From assembly GCF_900142925.1 (NCBI RefSeq), contig NZ_FRCN01000002.1, positions 620,001-684,000 on the forward strand: DNA of 64,000 nt. Reading direction: 5' to 3'. The notes beneath the pieces were generated by a model. The model saw only the letters and a list, made by a program, of their open reading frames with translations. It did not search any database and had not been told where the DNA came from. The stretch's first letter is position 1. Each line of letters starts with the position of its first letter. This DNA is from Chitinophaga sp. CF418 (GTDB lineage: Bacteria; Bacteroidota; Bacteroidia; Chitinophagales; Chitinophagaceae). Below are positions 45,707 through 54,309 of the stretch, in pieces. A program made the translations under genes and the position numbers.

Positions 45707-45767
45707 CGCCCAGTCAGAGGAGGTGAATAGCCCGAAGATTATTCATATCCTCCCAACAAAGATAATT

Positions 45768-46832
45768 ATGATAGATAAACTTGATGCGATAAAGGGCCGT
45801 TTTGAGCAGGTATCGCTGGCACTGACTAACCCTGAGGTAGTTAGCGACAATAAACAGTTCAGCAAGCTGAGTAAGGAATACCGCCAGCTGGAAAAGATTG
45901 TAAAGGCGTATGATGCCTATATGAAACTACTTGACAGCATCGCTTTTAATAAAGAAGTACTGGAAAGTGGCGACGAGGAAATGAGGGAACTGGCGAAGGA
46001 GGAAACTGAATCGCTCCAGAACCAGAAGGTTGAAGCGGAGGAAACGATCCGCAACCTGCTGATCCCGAAAGATCCGCAGGATGAAAAGAATGCCATGCTG
46101 GAGATCCGTGGTGGTACCGGTGGTGATGAGGCGAGCCTCTTTGCCGGAGACCTGCTGCGTATGTACCTGCGTTATTGCGAGGTGAAAGGCTGGAGCACCA
46201 ATATCATGAGTGAGACTGCCGGCGCTGCGGGTGGCTATAAGGAAGTTGTTGTGGAAGTGACGGGCGACGATGTATATGGTACCCTGAAGTTCGAATCAGG
46301 CGTACACCGCGTACAGCGTGTACCGGCAACTGAAACTCAGGGCCGTGTGCATACTTCTGCCGCCACGGTGGCTATTCTGCCAGAAGCGGAAGAGGTGGAT
46401 GTGGATATCAGGGACGCTGATATCAAGATGGATACCTTCCGTTCCTCTGGTGCGGGTGGTCAGCACGTAAACAAAACGGAATCTGCTGTACGTCTGACGC
46501 ACATTCCTACCGGTGTGGTAGTAGAGTGTCAGGAAGGACGTAGCCAGCACTCCAACAGGGATATTGCCATGAAGATGCTGCGTAGCCGTATCTATGAAGC
46601 GGCAGTGCGTAAACATGAAGAAGCCATTGCTTCCCAGCGTAAAAGTCTGGTGTCAACCGGCGACCGCTCCGCCAAGATCAGGACCTACAATTATCCACAG
46701 GGCCGTGTAACCGATCACCGCATCGGCATGACCATATATAACCTGGATGCTTTCATGAACGGTGAGATCCAGGAAATGGTACAGGCGCTGCAGTTTGCTG
46801 AGAACGCAGAAAAGCTGAAGGTAGGCGGTTAA
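45768..46832 (+). CDS. prfA: Peptide chain release factor 1
   Basis: Recognises UAA and UAG and triggers peptide release. Start at ATG 45768 gives 354 residues with the usual opening MIDKLDAIKGRFEQV. An in-frame GTG at 45723 is directly abutted by AGGAGG and is unlikely to be used. Seen: GGTGGDEASLFA, the PxT stop-codon motif as PAT (186-188) typical of RF1 rather than RF2 (SPF), and GGQ (230-232), the peptidyl-release motif. Monocistronic with its own terminator. Confidence 0.97.
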   Translation: MIDKLDAIKGRFEQVSLALTNPEVVSDNKQFSKLSKEYRQLEKIVKAYDAYMKLLDSIAFNKEVLESGDEEMRELAKEETESLQNQKVEAEETIRNLLIPKDPQDEKNAMLEIRGGTGGDEASLFAGDLLRMYLRYCEVKGWSTNIMSETAGAAGGYKEVVVEVTGDDVYGTLKFESGVHRVQRVPATETQGRVHTSAATVAILPEAEEVDVDIRDADIKMDTFRSSGAGGQHVNKTESAVRLTHIPTGVVVECQEGRSQHSNRDIAMKMLRSRIYEAAVRKHEEAIASQRKSLVSTGDRSAKIRTYNYPQGRVTDHRIGMTIYNLDAFMNGEIQEMVQALQFAENAEKLKVGG

Positions 46833-46875
46833 TAATTTGTTATATTTGCGACCGTAATAATATTTAGTTACCTGG

Positions 46876-46909
46876 TATGCTGCCACTTTGAAAATCTGGC
46901 AGCATATTT
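46876..46909 (+). terminator. Probable terminator of prfA
   Basis: TATGCTGCCA / TGGCAGCATA (10 bp) with an 11-nt loop followed by TTTG. It lies 43 nt after prfA. A TATATTTG box just before it (46841-46848) might put the same hairpin in the leader of the OmpA-type gene. Confidence 0.65.
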
Positions 46910-46969
46910 GTCTTAGAAGAACACATAACAACTACCAGAATATTAAAAGAACGTTTAAACTAATTTAAG

Positions 46970-47650
46970 ATGAAAAGAATAACTCCTATTGTAGCTATTG
47001 TACTGTCCGCATCGATGTTATTTGGTTGTAAGACCTGGCAAGGCATGGATAACACCAAGAAAGGCGCTGTAATTGGCGTTGGTGGCGGTGCTGCAACCGG
47101 TGCTATTATCGGTAAGGCTGCAGGTAATACTGCCTTAGGTGCGATCATTGGTGCGGCTGTTGGTGGCGGCGCTGGTGTATTGATCGGTAAGAAGATGGAT
47201 AAGCAGGCACAGGAAATCAAGAACCAGGTGCCAAATGCAACTGTTGAGCGTGTAGGTGAAGGTATCAATGTGACTTTTGCTTCCGGCGTACTGTTTGGTT
47301 TTGACAAATCAGACCTGACCGCACAGGCACAGCAGAATATTAAAGAACTGACTACCATTCTGAATAAATATCCTGACACTTACGTACGTGTGGAAGGACA
47401 TACAGATACTACGGGTACATATGACTACAATATGAAGCTCTCTGAAAGACGTGCAATTGCAGTGAGCAATTTCCTGAAAGCGCAGGGTGTTGCTGCAAAC
47501 CGTGTACAGCCTTACTGGTATGGTGCAACACAGCCTGTAGTGCCTAATAACTCAGATGCTAACAAGGCTAAGAACCGTCGTGTGGAATTCTCCATCTTCG
47601 CGAATGACAAGATGAAATCTGATGCGAAGAAAGAATCAGGTCAGCAATAA
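46970..47650 (+). CDS. OmpA family lipoprotein with glycine-zipper segment
   Basis: A 226-residue lipoprotein that tethers the outer membrane to peptidoglycan. Lipobox MLFGC (Cys20), then a glycine-zipper/YMGG-type hydrophobic region (~32-75: KGAVIGVGGGAATGAIIGKAAG, ALGAIIGAAVGGGAG), and an OmpA C-terminal domain (~105-212) with VRVEGHTDTTGTYDYNMKLSERRAIAVSNFL and NRRVEF, including the diaminopimelate-binding Asp/Arg pattern. Similar to YiaD-type proteins. Monocistronic. Confidence 0.94.
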   Translation: MKRITPIVAIVLSASMLFGCKTWQGMDNTKKGAVIGVGGGAATGAIIGKAAGNTALGAIIGAAVGGGAGVLIGKKMDKQAQEIKNQVPNATVERVGEGINVTFASGVLFGFDKSDLTAQAQQNIKELTTILNKYPDTYVRVEGHTDTTGTYDYNMKLSERRAIAVSNFLKAQGVAANRVQPYWYGATQPVVPNNSDANKAKNRRVEFSIFANDKMKSDAKKESGQQ

Positions 47651-47673
47651 TATTAAACTAATACAGTGATAAC

Positions 47674-47707
47674 AGTGCCTCCGTTCCGACGGGGGCACTT
47701 TTTTTTA
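47674..47707 (+). terminator. Intrinsic terminator of the OmpA-type lipoprotein gene
   Basis: An 11-bp stem AGTGCCTCCGT / ACGGGGGCACT (one G-T pair) with a TCCG loop, followed by eight T. Confidence 0.93.
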
Positions 47708-47803
47708 TGGCCCATTGCCGCGTTTTGTATCTGTATGAACTAGCGAGGGAAAATCACAGCCTGTTGATGGGAGAAGGTATAGCGCCGGCTACGCTGCAGC
47801 ATA

Positions 47804-48196
47804 TCAGGCCTTTTCCTCTTTCAACCACCACTTCCTTACAAGATTAAATGCAATGATACCTGCAATGGCGCCAACAGTATCTGCAGCTACATCGCTCATG
47901 TCAAAACTGCGGTGAATAGCAATATATTTCTGTATATATTCAATAGCGAGACCATAAAAGGACGCTGAGAGGGCAATGATGGTGAGGGTAAATTTGGAGA
48001 GCACCCTCTTTTGCATATATACACCCAGACACAGGAGGAATACAGTCCCCCCGAATAGCCCGAAATGTACGATCTTATCCATATGGATCTTTTCGAAAAA
48101 GGGAGAAGACGGGATCTTCTCACCGGGTATCGTACATACATACAGTACCAGTAATATCCAGATTGTGGCTGGCAGATAATATCGTATAATTCTCAT
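47804..48196 (-). CDS. VanZ family membrane protein
   Basis: A protein of 130 residues (start at ATG 48196; an upstream ATG at 48205 adds three residues) with four TM helices: IWILLVLYVCTIPG, FGLFGGTVFLLCLGVYM, FTLTIIALSASFYGLAIEYIQ and VGAIAGIIAFNLV. The block MDKIVHFGLF, EYIQKY and SFDMSDVAADTVGAIAG is the VanZ signature. The family name comes from teicoplanin resistance, but most members have no known function. It lies downstream of gcvH across a 121-bp gap with a strong hairpin. Confidence 0.87.
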   Translation of the reverse strand: MRIIRYYLPATIWILLVLYVCTIPGEKIPSSPFFEKIHMDKIVHFGLFGGTVFLLCLGVYMQKRVLSKFTLTIIALSASFYGLAIEYIQKYIAIHRSFDMSDVAADTVGAIAGIIAFNLVRKWWLKEEKA

Positions 48197-48232
48197 TGCT
48201 GGCATCTGCAGTAGTTTAGTCTGTAAAGTTAT

Positions 48233-48266
48233 AAGGTTATAAAGTTGCTGCCAACCTTATAACCTT
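48233..48266. repeat. 15-bp hairpin between gcvH and vanZ
   Basis: AAGGTTATAAAGTTG (48233-48247) pairs with CAACCTTATAACCTT (48252-48266) with one mismatch on the plus strand, read as a G-T pair on the minus strand, and a 4-nt loop. There is no strong T-tract on either side. Position suits a transcription end or processing site after gcvH. Confidence 0.55.
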
Positions 48267-48326
48267 AAACTTGACAGGGTTATACCCTTTTTAACCTTTT
48301 ATTAAAATATCTTGGGAGTGAGCTGA

Positions 48327-48707
48327 TTATTCGCCAACAAGAGATTGGTAGGCTGCTGCATCCAGCAGGCCTTCTACATCAGCCGGATTGCTAACGGTCA
48401 TTTTGATCATCCAACCTTGGCCATAAGGCTCCTGATTCACCAGTTCCGGAGAACCGTCCAGTTCAGGATTGATTTCATTGATAGTACCGGCAACAGGCAG
48501 GAACAGGTCAGATACAGTTTTTACAGCTTCTACGGTACCGAATACCTCTTCAGCACTCAGGTCTTTACCAACGGTATTGATATCTACAAAAACGATATCA
48601 CCTAATTCGCGCTGTGCAAATTCAGTAATACCAACGGTAGCTGTATTACCCTCCAGGAGAACCCATTCATGGTCTTTGGTGTAACGCAGGTTTGATGGAA
48701 AATTCAT
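48327..48707 (-). CDS. gcvH: Glycine cleavage system H protein
   Basis: Lipoyl carrier that shuttles the aminomethyl arm between P, T and L proteins. 126 residues: [37 protein letters not shown] and [21 protein letters not shown], with the lipoylated lysine at about 63 (VEAVKTVSD; the family norm is ESVKAxSD). C-terminal [13 protein letters not shown] is also canonical. No other gcv gene is adjacent, which is usual in this phylum. Complete. Confidence 0.97.
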   Translation of the reverse strand: MNFPSNLRYTKDHEWVLLEGNTATVGITEFAQRELGDIVFVDINTVGKDLSAEEVFGTVEAVKTVSDLFLPVAGTINEINPELDGSPELVNQEPYGQGWMIKMTVSNPADVEGLLDAAAYQSLVGE

Positions 48708-48763
48708 GGCAAGTTTGATTTTAAGCGGTAAAATTAAGGAAATTCCAATTGAGAATAGCGGTA

Positions 48764-49423
48764 CTAAAAGAAAAGGAATTTATGTATCAATCTTATTTTC
48801 ATGGGTACATCAGCTAAGGGACGATCATTCGTATCCGTTTTTTGTGTGGCGATCTTATCGATCACATCCAGTCCTTTCACTACCTGTCCGAATACGGTAT
48901 AACTCTGGTCCAGCTGCGGAGTGCCGCCAAAGTTCTTATAACGTTCCCTTTGATCTACCGGTATCTTACGGCCTCCCAGGCGTGTCTTTTCCAGTTGGTC
49001 CAGTTGCTCGTCTGTCCACTTCTTTCCCTGTACGATGTAGAACTGGCAGCCGGAACTGGCTTTGGTTGGATTATTATCACGCGCGGCCGCCAGTGCGCCT
49101 TTTATGTGATAAAGGTCCAATTCGAATTCGGCGGGAATGGTATAATTCACATCTCCGTTGCCCAGCATAGCGCCTGTCTGAGCATGTTTTGACTCAGGGT
49201 CGCCGCCTTGTATCATGAAGGTGTTGATAACACGGTGAAAGAGCGTGCTGTCGTAGAAATGAGCTTTCACAAGTTTGATGAAGTTGTCCCTGTGCAGCGG
49301 GGTCTGATCGTACAGTCTGATGATCATGGTGCCATAAGGCGTAATAACTTTTACTTTGCGGTTCTTTGCCATGGTAGTACCAAATGAGAGCAACAATAGC
49401 AGTAGGAGTAGCTGTTTTTTCAT
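48764..49423 (-). CDS. Exported cyclophilin-type peptidyl-prolyl isomerase
   Basis: A 219-residue exported PPIase. Signal peptide of ~19 residues ([16 protein letters not shown]). The cyclophilin core is complete: [21 protein letters not shown] (catalytic Arg in FHRV), [23 protein letters not shown] and [17 protein letters not shown]. An insertion of ~30 residues ([27 protein letters not shown]) separates the last strands, a feature seen in other Bacteroidota cyclophilins as I recall. It folds exported proteins by cis/trans proline isomerisation. Probably monocistronic. Confidence 0.94.
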   Translation of the reverse strand: MKKQLLLLLLLLSFGTTMAKNRKVKVITPYGTMIIRLYDQTPLHRDNFIKLVKAHFYDSTLFHRVINTFMIQGGDPESKHAQTGAMLGNGDVNYTIPAEFELDLYHIKGALAAARDNNPTKASSGCQFYIVQGKKWTDEQLDQLEKTRLGGRKIPVDQRERYKNFGGTPQLDQSYTVFGQVVKGLDVIDKIATQKTDTNDRPLADVPMKIRLIHKFLFF

Positions 49424-49540
49424 GTGGGTGGTTTATGATAGATTTTGTACTAATGTATCCGGTTGTCCGGGAGTAATGGGGTTGATATGGTGTAAGAAAA
49501 TTGTCATGAGCTGATTGCCTGGAGAAAAAGAGAAGCGCTG

Positions 49541-49882
49541 TCAGCGCCCCTCAAGATCGTCAAAGTATGCAATGATATGTTCCTGCAGGAATCTTTCCTG
49601 TTCTATCATATCCATTTTAGGAACGGGTTGGGCCTCTTTAAAGTGAGGCCATCCATCCTTGTCATATCCTTCCAGTTCATAATAGCCACTCTGGCTGAGC
49701 AGTGTACAGGTGGCCACATGCATGAGGTCCTGTTTCTGCTCTTTGGTGAATTTCTTTTTCATGTGGCCCAGTTCCTGGATTCCTATTAAAAAGAGGATCG
49801 CTTCCATGTTCGGTTTCTTCCCAAAACGTTCTGTTAGCATATCCTCCACCCGTTTCCATTGCTGCGCGAATTCTTCCTGCAT
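49541..49882 (-). CDS. Hypothetical conserved-looking protein
   Basis: A 113-residue soluble protein that I do not recognise by name. Mostly helical (FAQQWKRVEDMLTERFGKKPNMEAILFLIGIQELGH, FTKEQKQDLMHVATCTLLSQSGYYEL), with a conserved-looking GYYELEGYDKDGWPHFK. No signal peptide, TM or metal site. Codon use and frame fit a real gene. It is upstream of the cyclophilin gene on the same strand, 117 bp away. Confidence 0.72.
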   Translation of the reverse strand: MQEEFAQQWKRVEDMLTERFGKKPNMEAILFLIGIQELGHMKKKFTKEQKQDLMHVATCTLLSQSGYYELEGYDKDGWPHFKEAQPVPKMDMIEQERFLQEHIIAYFDDLEGR

Positions 49883-50194
49883 CTTCTAAAGATTTAATTA
49901 TGAGCTCCGTATGGAGAAGTTACGTTTGCAAATGTACGTTATAAAAAAAGATGATATAAATATGCTCAGGCTTTATTAATTTGGACGCATGAGTTATTGA
50001 GACTTATGAATGACCATTTTCTGATATAAGGAAAACCTGAAAAACCGCAGTTCCCTGATAATCATGAACGTAATTCGTAATTTGTCATTTATAATGTTAT
50101 TATTAACAGCATTTTAACGGGCCAATCCGGTAATGGGCGCAAGGTTTTACCGCCGGAATGTTTACTTTAGCAAACTTGTAAATAATATATAAGC
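49883..50194. other. Gap upstream of moxR
   Basis: 312 bp, AT-rich, holding the upstream regions of two divergent genes. I see no ORF, RNA gene, strong hairpin or consensus promoter. Confidence 0.5.
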
Positions 50195-51193
50195 ATGGAG
50201 AATACATCGGATATCCGTCAATTGAACGAAAAGATTCATCAGGCCAGCGCATTTGTGGACCTGTTGAACCTGGAACTGAGTAAGGTGATCGTTGGTCAGC
50301 GTTACATGGTAGAAAGGTTGCTTATCGGCCTGCTGGCAGGTGGTCACGTACTGCTGGAAGGGGTGCCCGGTCTGGCAAAAACATTGTCCATTAAATCCCT
50401 GTCATCTGCTATTAATGCAAAATTCAGCCGTATCCAGTTTACGCCGGACCTGTTGCCTGCCGACGTGATAGGTACGATGATATATAATCAGCAAAAGAAT
50501 GAGTTCGTGGTACGTCGTGGTCCGATCTTCGCCAACTTTATCCTGGCGGATGAGATCAACCGTGCCCCGGCAAAAGTGCAGAGTGCCCTGCTGGAAGCAA
50601 TGCAGGAAAGACAGATCACCATCGGTGATACCACTTTCAAACTGGATGATCCGTTCCTGGTACTGGCTACCCAGAACCCGATCGAACAGGAAGGTACCTA
50701 CATGCTGCCTGAAGCCCAGGTAGACCGTTTTATGCTGAAGGTAACGATCGGTTATCCTACCAAAGAAGAAGAGCGTCACATCATCCGTCAGAACCTGAAC
50801 CCTCAGGCTGCTGTTGCCATCAATCCTGTTGTACAGCCTTCAGATATCATAGCAGCACGTAAACTGGTGCGTGAGGTATACATGGATGAAAAAATAGAGC
50901 GCTACATTATCGATATCGTTTTTGCTACCCGTAATCCGGAAGATTACAAGCTGCAGAAACTGAAACCGCTGATCTCCTATGGTGGTTCACCAAGGGCAAG
51001 TATCAGTCTTGCATTGGCGGCTAAAGCGTACGCATTCACTAAACGCAGAGGTTATGTGATCCCTGAGGATGTACGCAGCATCTGTTTTGATGTAATGCGT
51101 CACCGTGTGGGCCTTACCTACGAAGCGGAAGCTGAAAATGTAACCAGCGAGAACATCCTCAGCGAGATCCTGAATGCAGTAGAAGTACCTTGA
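50195..51193 (+). CDS. MoxR family AAA+ ATPase
   Basis: A 332-residue AAA+ chaperone-like ATPase. Walker A GVPGLAKT (56-63), Walker B FILADEINRAP (about 112-122), sensor region LATQNPIEQEGTYMLPEAQVDRF and a C-terminal lid. In many bacteria MoxR works with the DUF58 and VWA proteins encoded next to it, possibly assembling or activating envelope complexes. It heads the four-gene operon 50195-54169. Confidence 0.95.
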   Translation: MENTSDIRQLNEKIHQASAFVDLLNLELSKVIVGQRYMVERLLIGLLAGGHVLLEGVPGLAKTLSIKSLSSAINAKFSRIQFTPDLLPADVIGTMIYNQQKNEFVVRRGPIFANFILADEINRAPAKVQSALLEAMQERQITIGDTTFKLDDPFLVLATQNPIEQEGTYMLPEAQVDRFMLKVTIGYPTKEEERHIIRQNLNPQAAVAINPVVQPSDIIAARKLVREVYMDEKIERYIIDIVFATRNPEDYKLQKLKPLISYGGSPRASISLALAAKAYAFTKRRGYVIPEDVRSICFDVMRHRVGLTYEAEAENVTSENILSEILNAVEVP

Positions 51194-51244
51194 TAGGTGC
51201 CGTATGGCAGCGATGCGAATCATTATTCATTTTAATCATTACCG

Positions 51245-52108
51245 GTGGATACTGCAGAAATACTAAAAAGAGTAAGGCGGCTGGAAATAAAGACCAGAGG
51301 CCTCTCCAACCATATATTCTCAGGGGAATATCACAGTGCTTTCAAAGGCCGTGGTATGTCTTTCAGTGAAGTAAGGGAATACCAGTTCGGAGATGATATC
51401 CGGTCTATTGACTGGAATGTGACTGCCCGGTTCAATCACCCGTTCGTAAAGGTCTTCGAAGAGGAACGTGAGCTGACCGTGATGTTAATGGTGGATGTGA
51501 GTGAAAGTTCCATCTTTGGTACCTCCAAGCAGAACAAGCGGAATATGATCACGGAATTGTGTGCCGTACTGGCCTTTTCCGCTATCAACAACAACGATAA
51601 AGTAGGGGTTATCTTCTTCAGTGATGGCGTGGAAAAATACATCCCGCCCAAGAAAGGTAAATCGCATATCCTGTTCATCATCCGTGAACTGATCTCTTTT
51701 GAACCTAAGCGTAAAGGCACCAATATCAAAGAAACCCTTCGTTTCTTCAATAATGCCAACAAGAAAAGGAGCATTGTGTTCCTGATGAGTGACTTCCTGA
51801 CCGGTAGTTACCAGGATGCACTGAACATTGCATCCAAACGGCATGATATGGTAGGCATTCACATTTACGATCAGCGCGATAAGGAATTGCCATCTGTAGG
51901 CCTGATCCAGATGAATGACCTGGAAACAGGCGACCGTCAGTGGGTGGATTCTTCTGACAAAAAAGTACAGCAGTATTATACCCAGCAGTTCCATCAGCAT
52001 GTGCAATATTGCCGTAACTCTTTCAAGAAAAGTGGTGCGGAGCTTATCAGCATACGTACGGATGAAGATTATGTAAAAGCCTTACAATCCTTTTTCGTAA
52101 ACAGGTGA
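51245..52108 (+). CDS. DUF58 domain-containing protein
   Basis: A 287-residue soluble protein. GRGMSFSEVREYQFGDDIRSIDWNVTARF is the DUF58 signature, followed by a VWA-like fold with a MIDAS-type motif DVSES (about 83-87) and VIFFSDGVEKYIPPKKGKSH. It begins with GTG at 51245 and follows moxR by 51 nt. As usual for this family, it likely pairs with MoxR. Function remains undefined in general. Confidence 0.92.
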   Translation: MDTAEILKRVRRLEIKTRGLSNHIFSGEYHSAFKGRGMSFSEVREYQFGDDIRSIDWNVTARFNHPFVKVFEEERELTVMLMVDVSESSIFGTSKQNKRNMITELCAVLAFSAINNNDKVGVIFFSDGVEKYIPPKKGKSHILFIIRELISFEPKRKGTNIKETLRFFNNANKKRSIVFLMSDFLTGSYQDALNIASKRHDMVGIHIYDQRDKELPSVGLIQMNDLETGDRQWVDSSDKKVQQYYTQQFHQHVQYCRNSFKKSGAELISIRTDEDYVKALQSFFVNR

Positions 52109-52134
52109 TAGTTTAAAGCTGAGCAAGTACTAAC

Positions 52135-53124
52135 ATGGTTAAACCGATTATAGTTAAACGTCTTATTTTTTTCTTCCTGTTAGGGTTCGTCCTGGCGCCT
52201 TTCGTTGCTGCTGCCCAGCAGCTGAACGTAAATGCGCAGGCTGATACTGACAAGATCCGCCTCGGGGAGCAGGTAAAGCTTCGCCTGTCTGCCAGTATGC
52301 CTCCGCAAGGCGTGAATGTAGTGTTCCCACAGATCCCTGATTCCTTCGGACATTTTGAGGTGGTACGCCGTTCCCCGCTGGATACAACTGCACAGGGTAA
52401 TACAAAGTTATTGGGGCAGACTATTGTGCTGACCAGTTTTGACTCAGGCCGCTGGGATATTCCAGCCCTGCGTTTTGACCTGGTAAGCGCCGGTAATATC
52501 ACAGATTCCGTCTTCACAGGGCCATTAAGCATCGACGTAAATACCATTGAAGTAGATACTACAAAGGCCTTTAAACCTATCAAAGGCGTGCGTACTGTAG
52601 GCTGGAGCTTCTGGGATTACTGGCTGTATTTTGCCATCGGTATTACCGTAGTGCTGGTGGCTGTAGGCCTGATCGTATATTTCCGCAGCAGGCCGAAAAA
52701 AGTTGCTCCTGTACCTGTAGCGGTTGTGGTGCCGCCTTACGAAATAGCGTTGCAGCAACTGCAGCAGCTGAAGTCAGAAAAGGTATGGCAGCAGGGCGAT
52801 ATCAAACAATATTACACCCGGCTTACAGATGTTCTGCGTACTTATTTTGAGCAGCAGTTTAACATTCCTGCACTGGAGCAGACATCGGAAGAGTTATTGC
52901 AACATATCAAGCCTGTCACTATCCTGAACCAGCAGCGTGATAAATTGCGCAACCTGTTAAGTCTGGCTGACCTGGCGAAGTTTGCGAAAATGACACCATC
53001 TCCGGAAGAGCATGAAGGCGCTATGCAACATGCACAGGAAATAGTGGAATGGACGAAGCCTGCAGCAGAGAAAGCAGTAGTGGCAGAGGCCGGGAAAGAA
53101 GAAACAAAGCAGCCTGTTAATTAG
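52135..53124 (+). CDS. BatD-like membrane protein of the moxR operon
   Basis: A 329-residue protein: signal peptide (ends VAAAQ, ~27), a periplasmic Ig/BatD-like beta domain (~30-150: RLGEQVKLRLSASMPPQGVNV), a TM helix (~160-182: YFAIGITVVLVAVGLIVYF), and a helical cytoplasmic domain (EIALQQLQQLKSEKVWQQGDIKQYYTRLTDVLRTYFEQQF). The layout resembles BatD/DUF4381 proteins of other moxR operons, but it is shorter than classical BatD. It has its own start after a 26-nt gap. It ends with a low-complexity EKAVVAEAGKEETK tail. Confidence 0.75.
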   Translation: MVKPIIVKRLIFFFLLGFVLAPFVAAAQQLNVNAQADTDKIRLGEQVKLRLSASMPPQGVNVVFPQIPDSFGHFEVVRRSPLDTTAQGNTKLLGQTIVLTSFDSGRWDIPALRFDLVSAGNITDSVFTGPLSIDVNTIEVDTTKAFKPIKGVRTVGWSFWDYWLYFAIGITVVLVAVGLIVYFRSRPKKVAPVPVAVVVPPYEIALQQLQQLKSEKVWQQGDIKQYYTRLTDVLRTYFEQQFNIPALEQTSEELLQHIKPVTILNQQRDKLRNLLSLADLAKFAKMTPSPEEHEGAMQHAQEIVEWTKPAAEKAVVAEAGKEETKQPVN

Positions 53125-53158
53125 GTCGCTCCTTCAAAAGAGAAATTATTATTAATAA

Positions 53159-54169
53159 ATGGATTTTTCGATCTGGAAAAGTATTGAATTTGCCCACCCC
53201 GCCTTCTTCGGGCTACTGGCGCTGATACCAGTAATGATTTACTGGTACATCGCCCGGCAGCAAAGGCGGCAGGCAGCCATGGAAATGTCTTCCCTGCAGG
53301 GATTGAAAGGACTGCCTGTTTCCTGGAAGGTGACAATGCGTCCTGTATTACTTGTACTGCGTCTCCTGGCTTTTACCGCTTTGGTAGTGGCATTGGCCAG
53401 ACCGCAAACCAGTAATACGTCTGAAAGTATCGACAGTGAAGGTATTGATATAGTGATGGCGATCGACATTTCAGGTAGTATGCTGGCGCAGGATCTGCAA
53501 CCGGACAGGCTGGAAGCTGCGAGGAAAGTAGCCATGAATTTTGTGGACAGCCGTATCAGTGACCGTATCGGTCTGGTGATCTTCTCCGGGGAAAGCTTTA
53601 CACAGTGTCCTATCACAACAGATCATGGTGTACTGAAGAATCAGATAGCACTGATAAAAAGTGGTATGCTGCAGGATGGTACCGCTATCGGTATGGGCCT
53701 GGCAACCTCTGTAGATCGCTTACGTACAAGTAAAGCTAAAAGTAAAGTGATCATCCTGCTGACGGATGGTGTTAACAATACCGGTCTGATAGATCCGCTT
53801 ACTGCACTGGAGATCAGCAAGGCATTCAAGATCCGCGTGTATACGATTGGTGTAGGTACTATTGGAAAAGCGCCTTTCCCGATGACCATGCCTGACGGTT
53901 CCATACAAATGCAGATGCAGGATGTACAGCTGGATGAGCCGCTGATGAAAAAGATCTCTGCTGAAACAGGAGGTAAATATTTCAGGGCTACCAACAACAA
54001 AGAGCTGGAGAATATCTACGGTGAGATCGATAAACTGGAGAAAACGAAAGTAGAGATCACTTCCTATAAACGTTTTGCAGAACATTTCTTCCCGCTGGCA
54101 ATGATTGCACTGGCATGTATGCTGCTGGAAGTAGTGCTGAGATATACCGCTTTCAGAAGCCTGCCGTAA
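53159..54169 (+). CDS. batA: VWA domain-containing protein, BatA-like
   Basis: A 336-residue membrane protein. TMs at ~15-31, ~60-80 and near the C-terminus (~310-326), with a periplasmic or cytoplasmic VWA domain between them. The complete MIDAS motif DISGSML (Asp103, Ser105, Ser107) is followed by FTQCPITTDHGVLKNQIALIK and ILLTDGVNNTG. In Bacteroides fragilis the Bat proteins (aerotolerance) form an operon; here the operon stops after this gene. A strong terminator follows. Confidence 0.9.
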   Translation: MDFSIWKSIEFAHPAFFGLLALIPVMIYWYIARQQRRQAAMEMSSLQGLKGLPVSWKVTMRPVLLVLRLLAFTALVVALARPQTSNTSESIDSEGIDIVMAIDISGSMLAQDLQPDRLEAARKVAMNFVDSRISDRIGLVIFSGESFTQCPITTDHGVLKNQIALIKSGMLQDGTAIGMGLATSVDRLRTSKAKSKVIILLTDGVNNTGLIDPLTALEISKAFKIRVYTIGVGTIGKAPFPMTMPDGSIQMQMQDVQLDEPLMKKISAETGGKYFRATNNKELENIYGEIDKLEKTKVEITSYKRFAEHFFPLAMIALACMLLEVVLRYTAFRSLP

Positions 54170-54183
54170 AGGAATTATATATC

Positions 54184-54237
54184 AGGAACCAGGAATTGAA
54201 ACGAAGTGTTTTAATTCCTGGTTCCTGTTTCTTTTTT
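54184..54237 (+). terminator. Intrinsic terminator of the moxR-batA operon
   Basis: A 19-bp stem (54184-54202 with 54208-54226, two G-T pairs allowed) over a GAAGT loop, then a T-run at 54232-54237. Very stable. Confidence 0.9.
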
Positions 54238-54309
54238 AGTATTCCCCAATTCGTGACGCCACATTGAAAAACCCCCTAACTTTACAGCCTAAATAACTAA
54301 TACGAGAAT

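Noticed and set aside
45723..45767. GTG start of prfA
   Set aside because: AGGAGG abuts the GTG with no spacing, and the 15 extra residues do not match release factor 1; ATG 45768 gives the canonical N-terminus.
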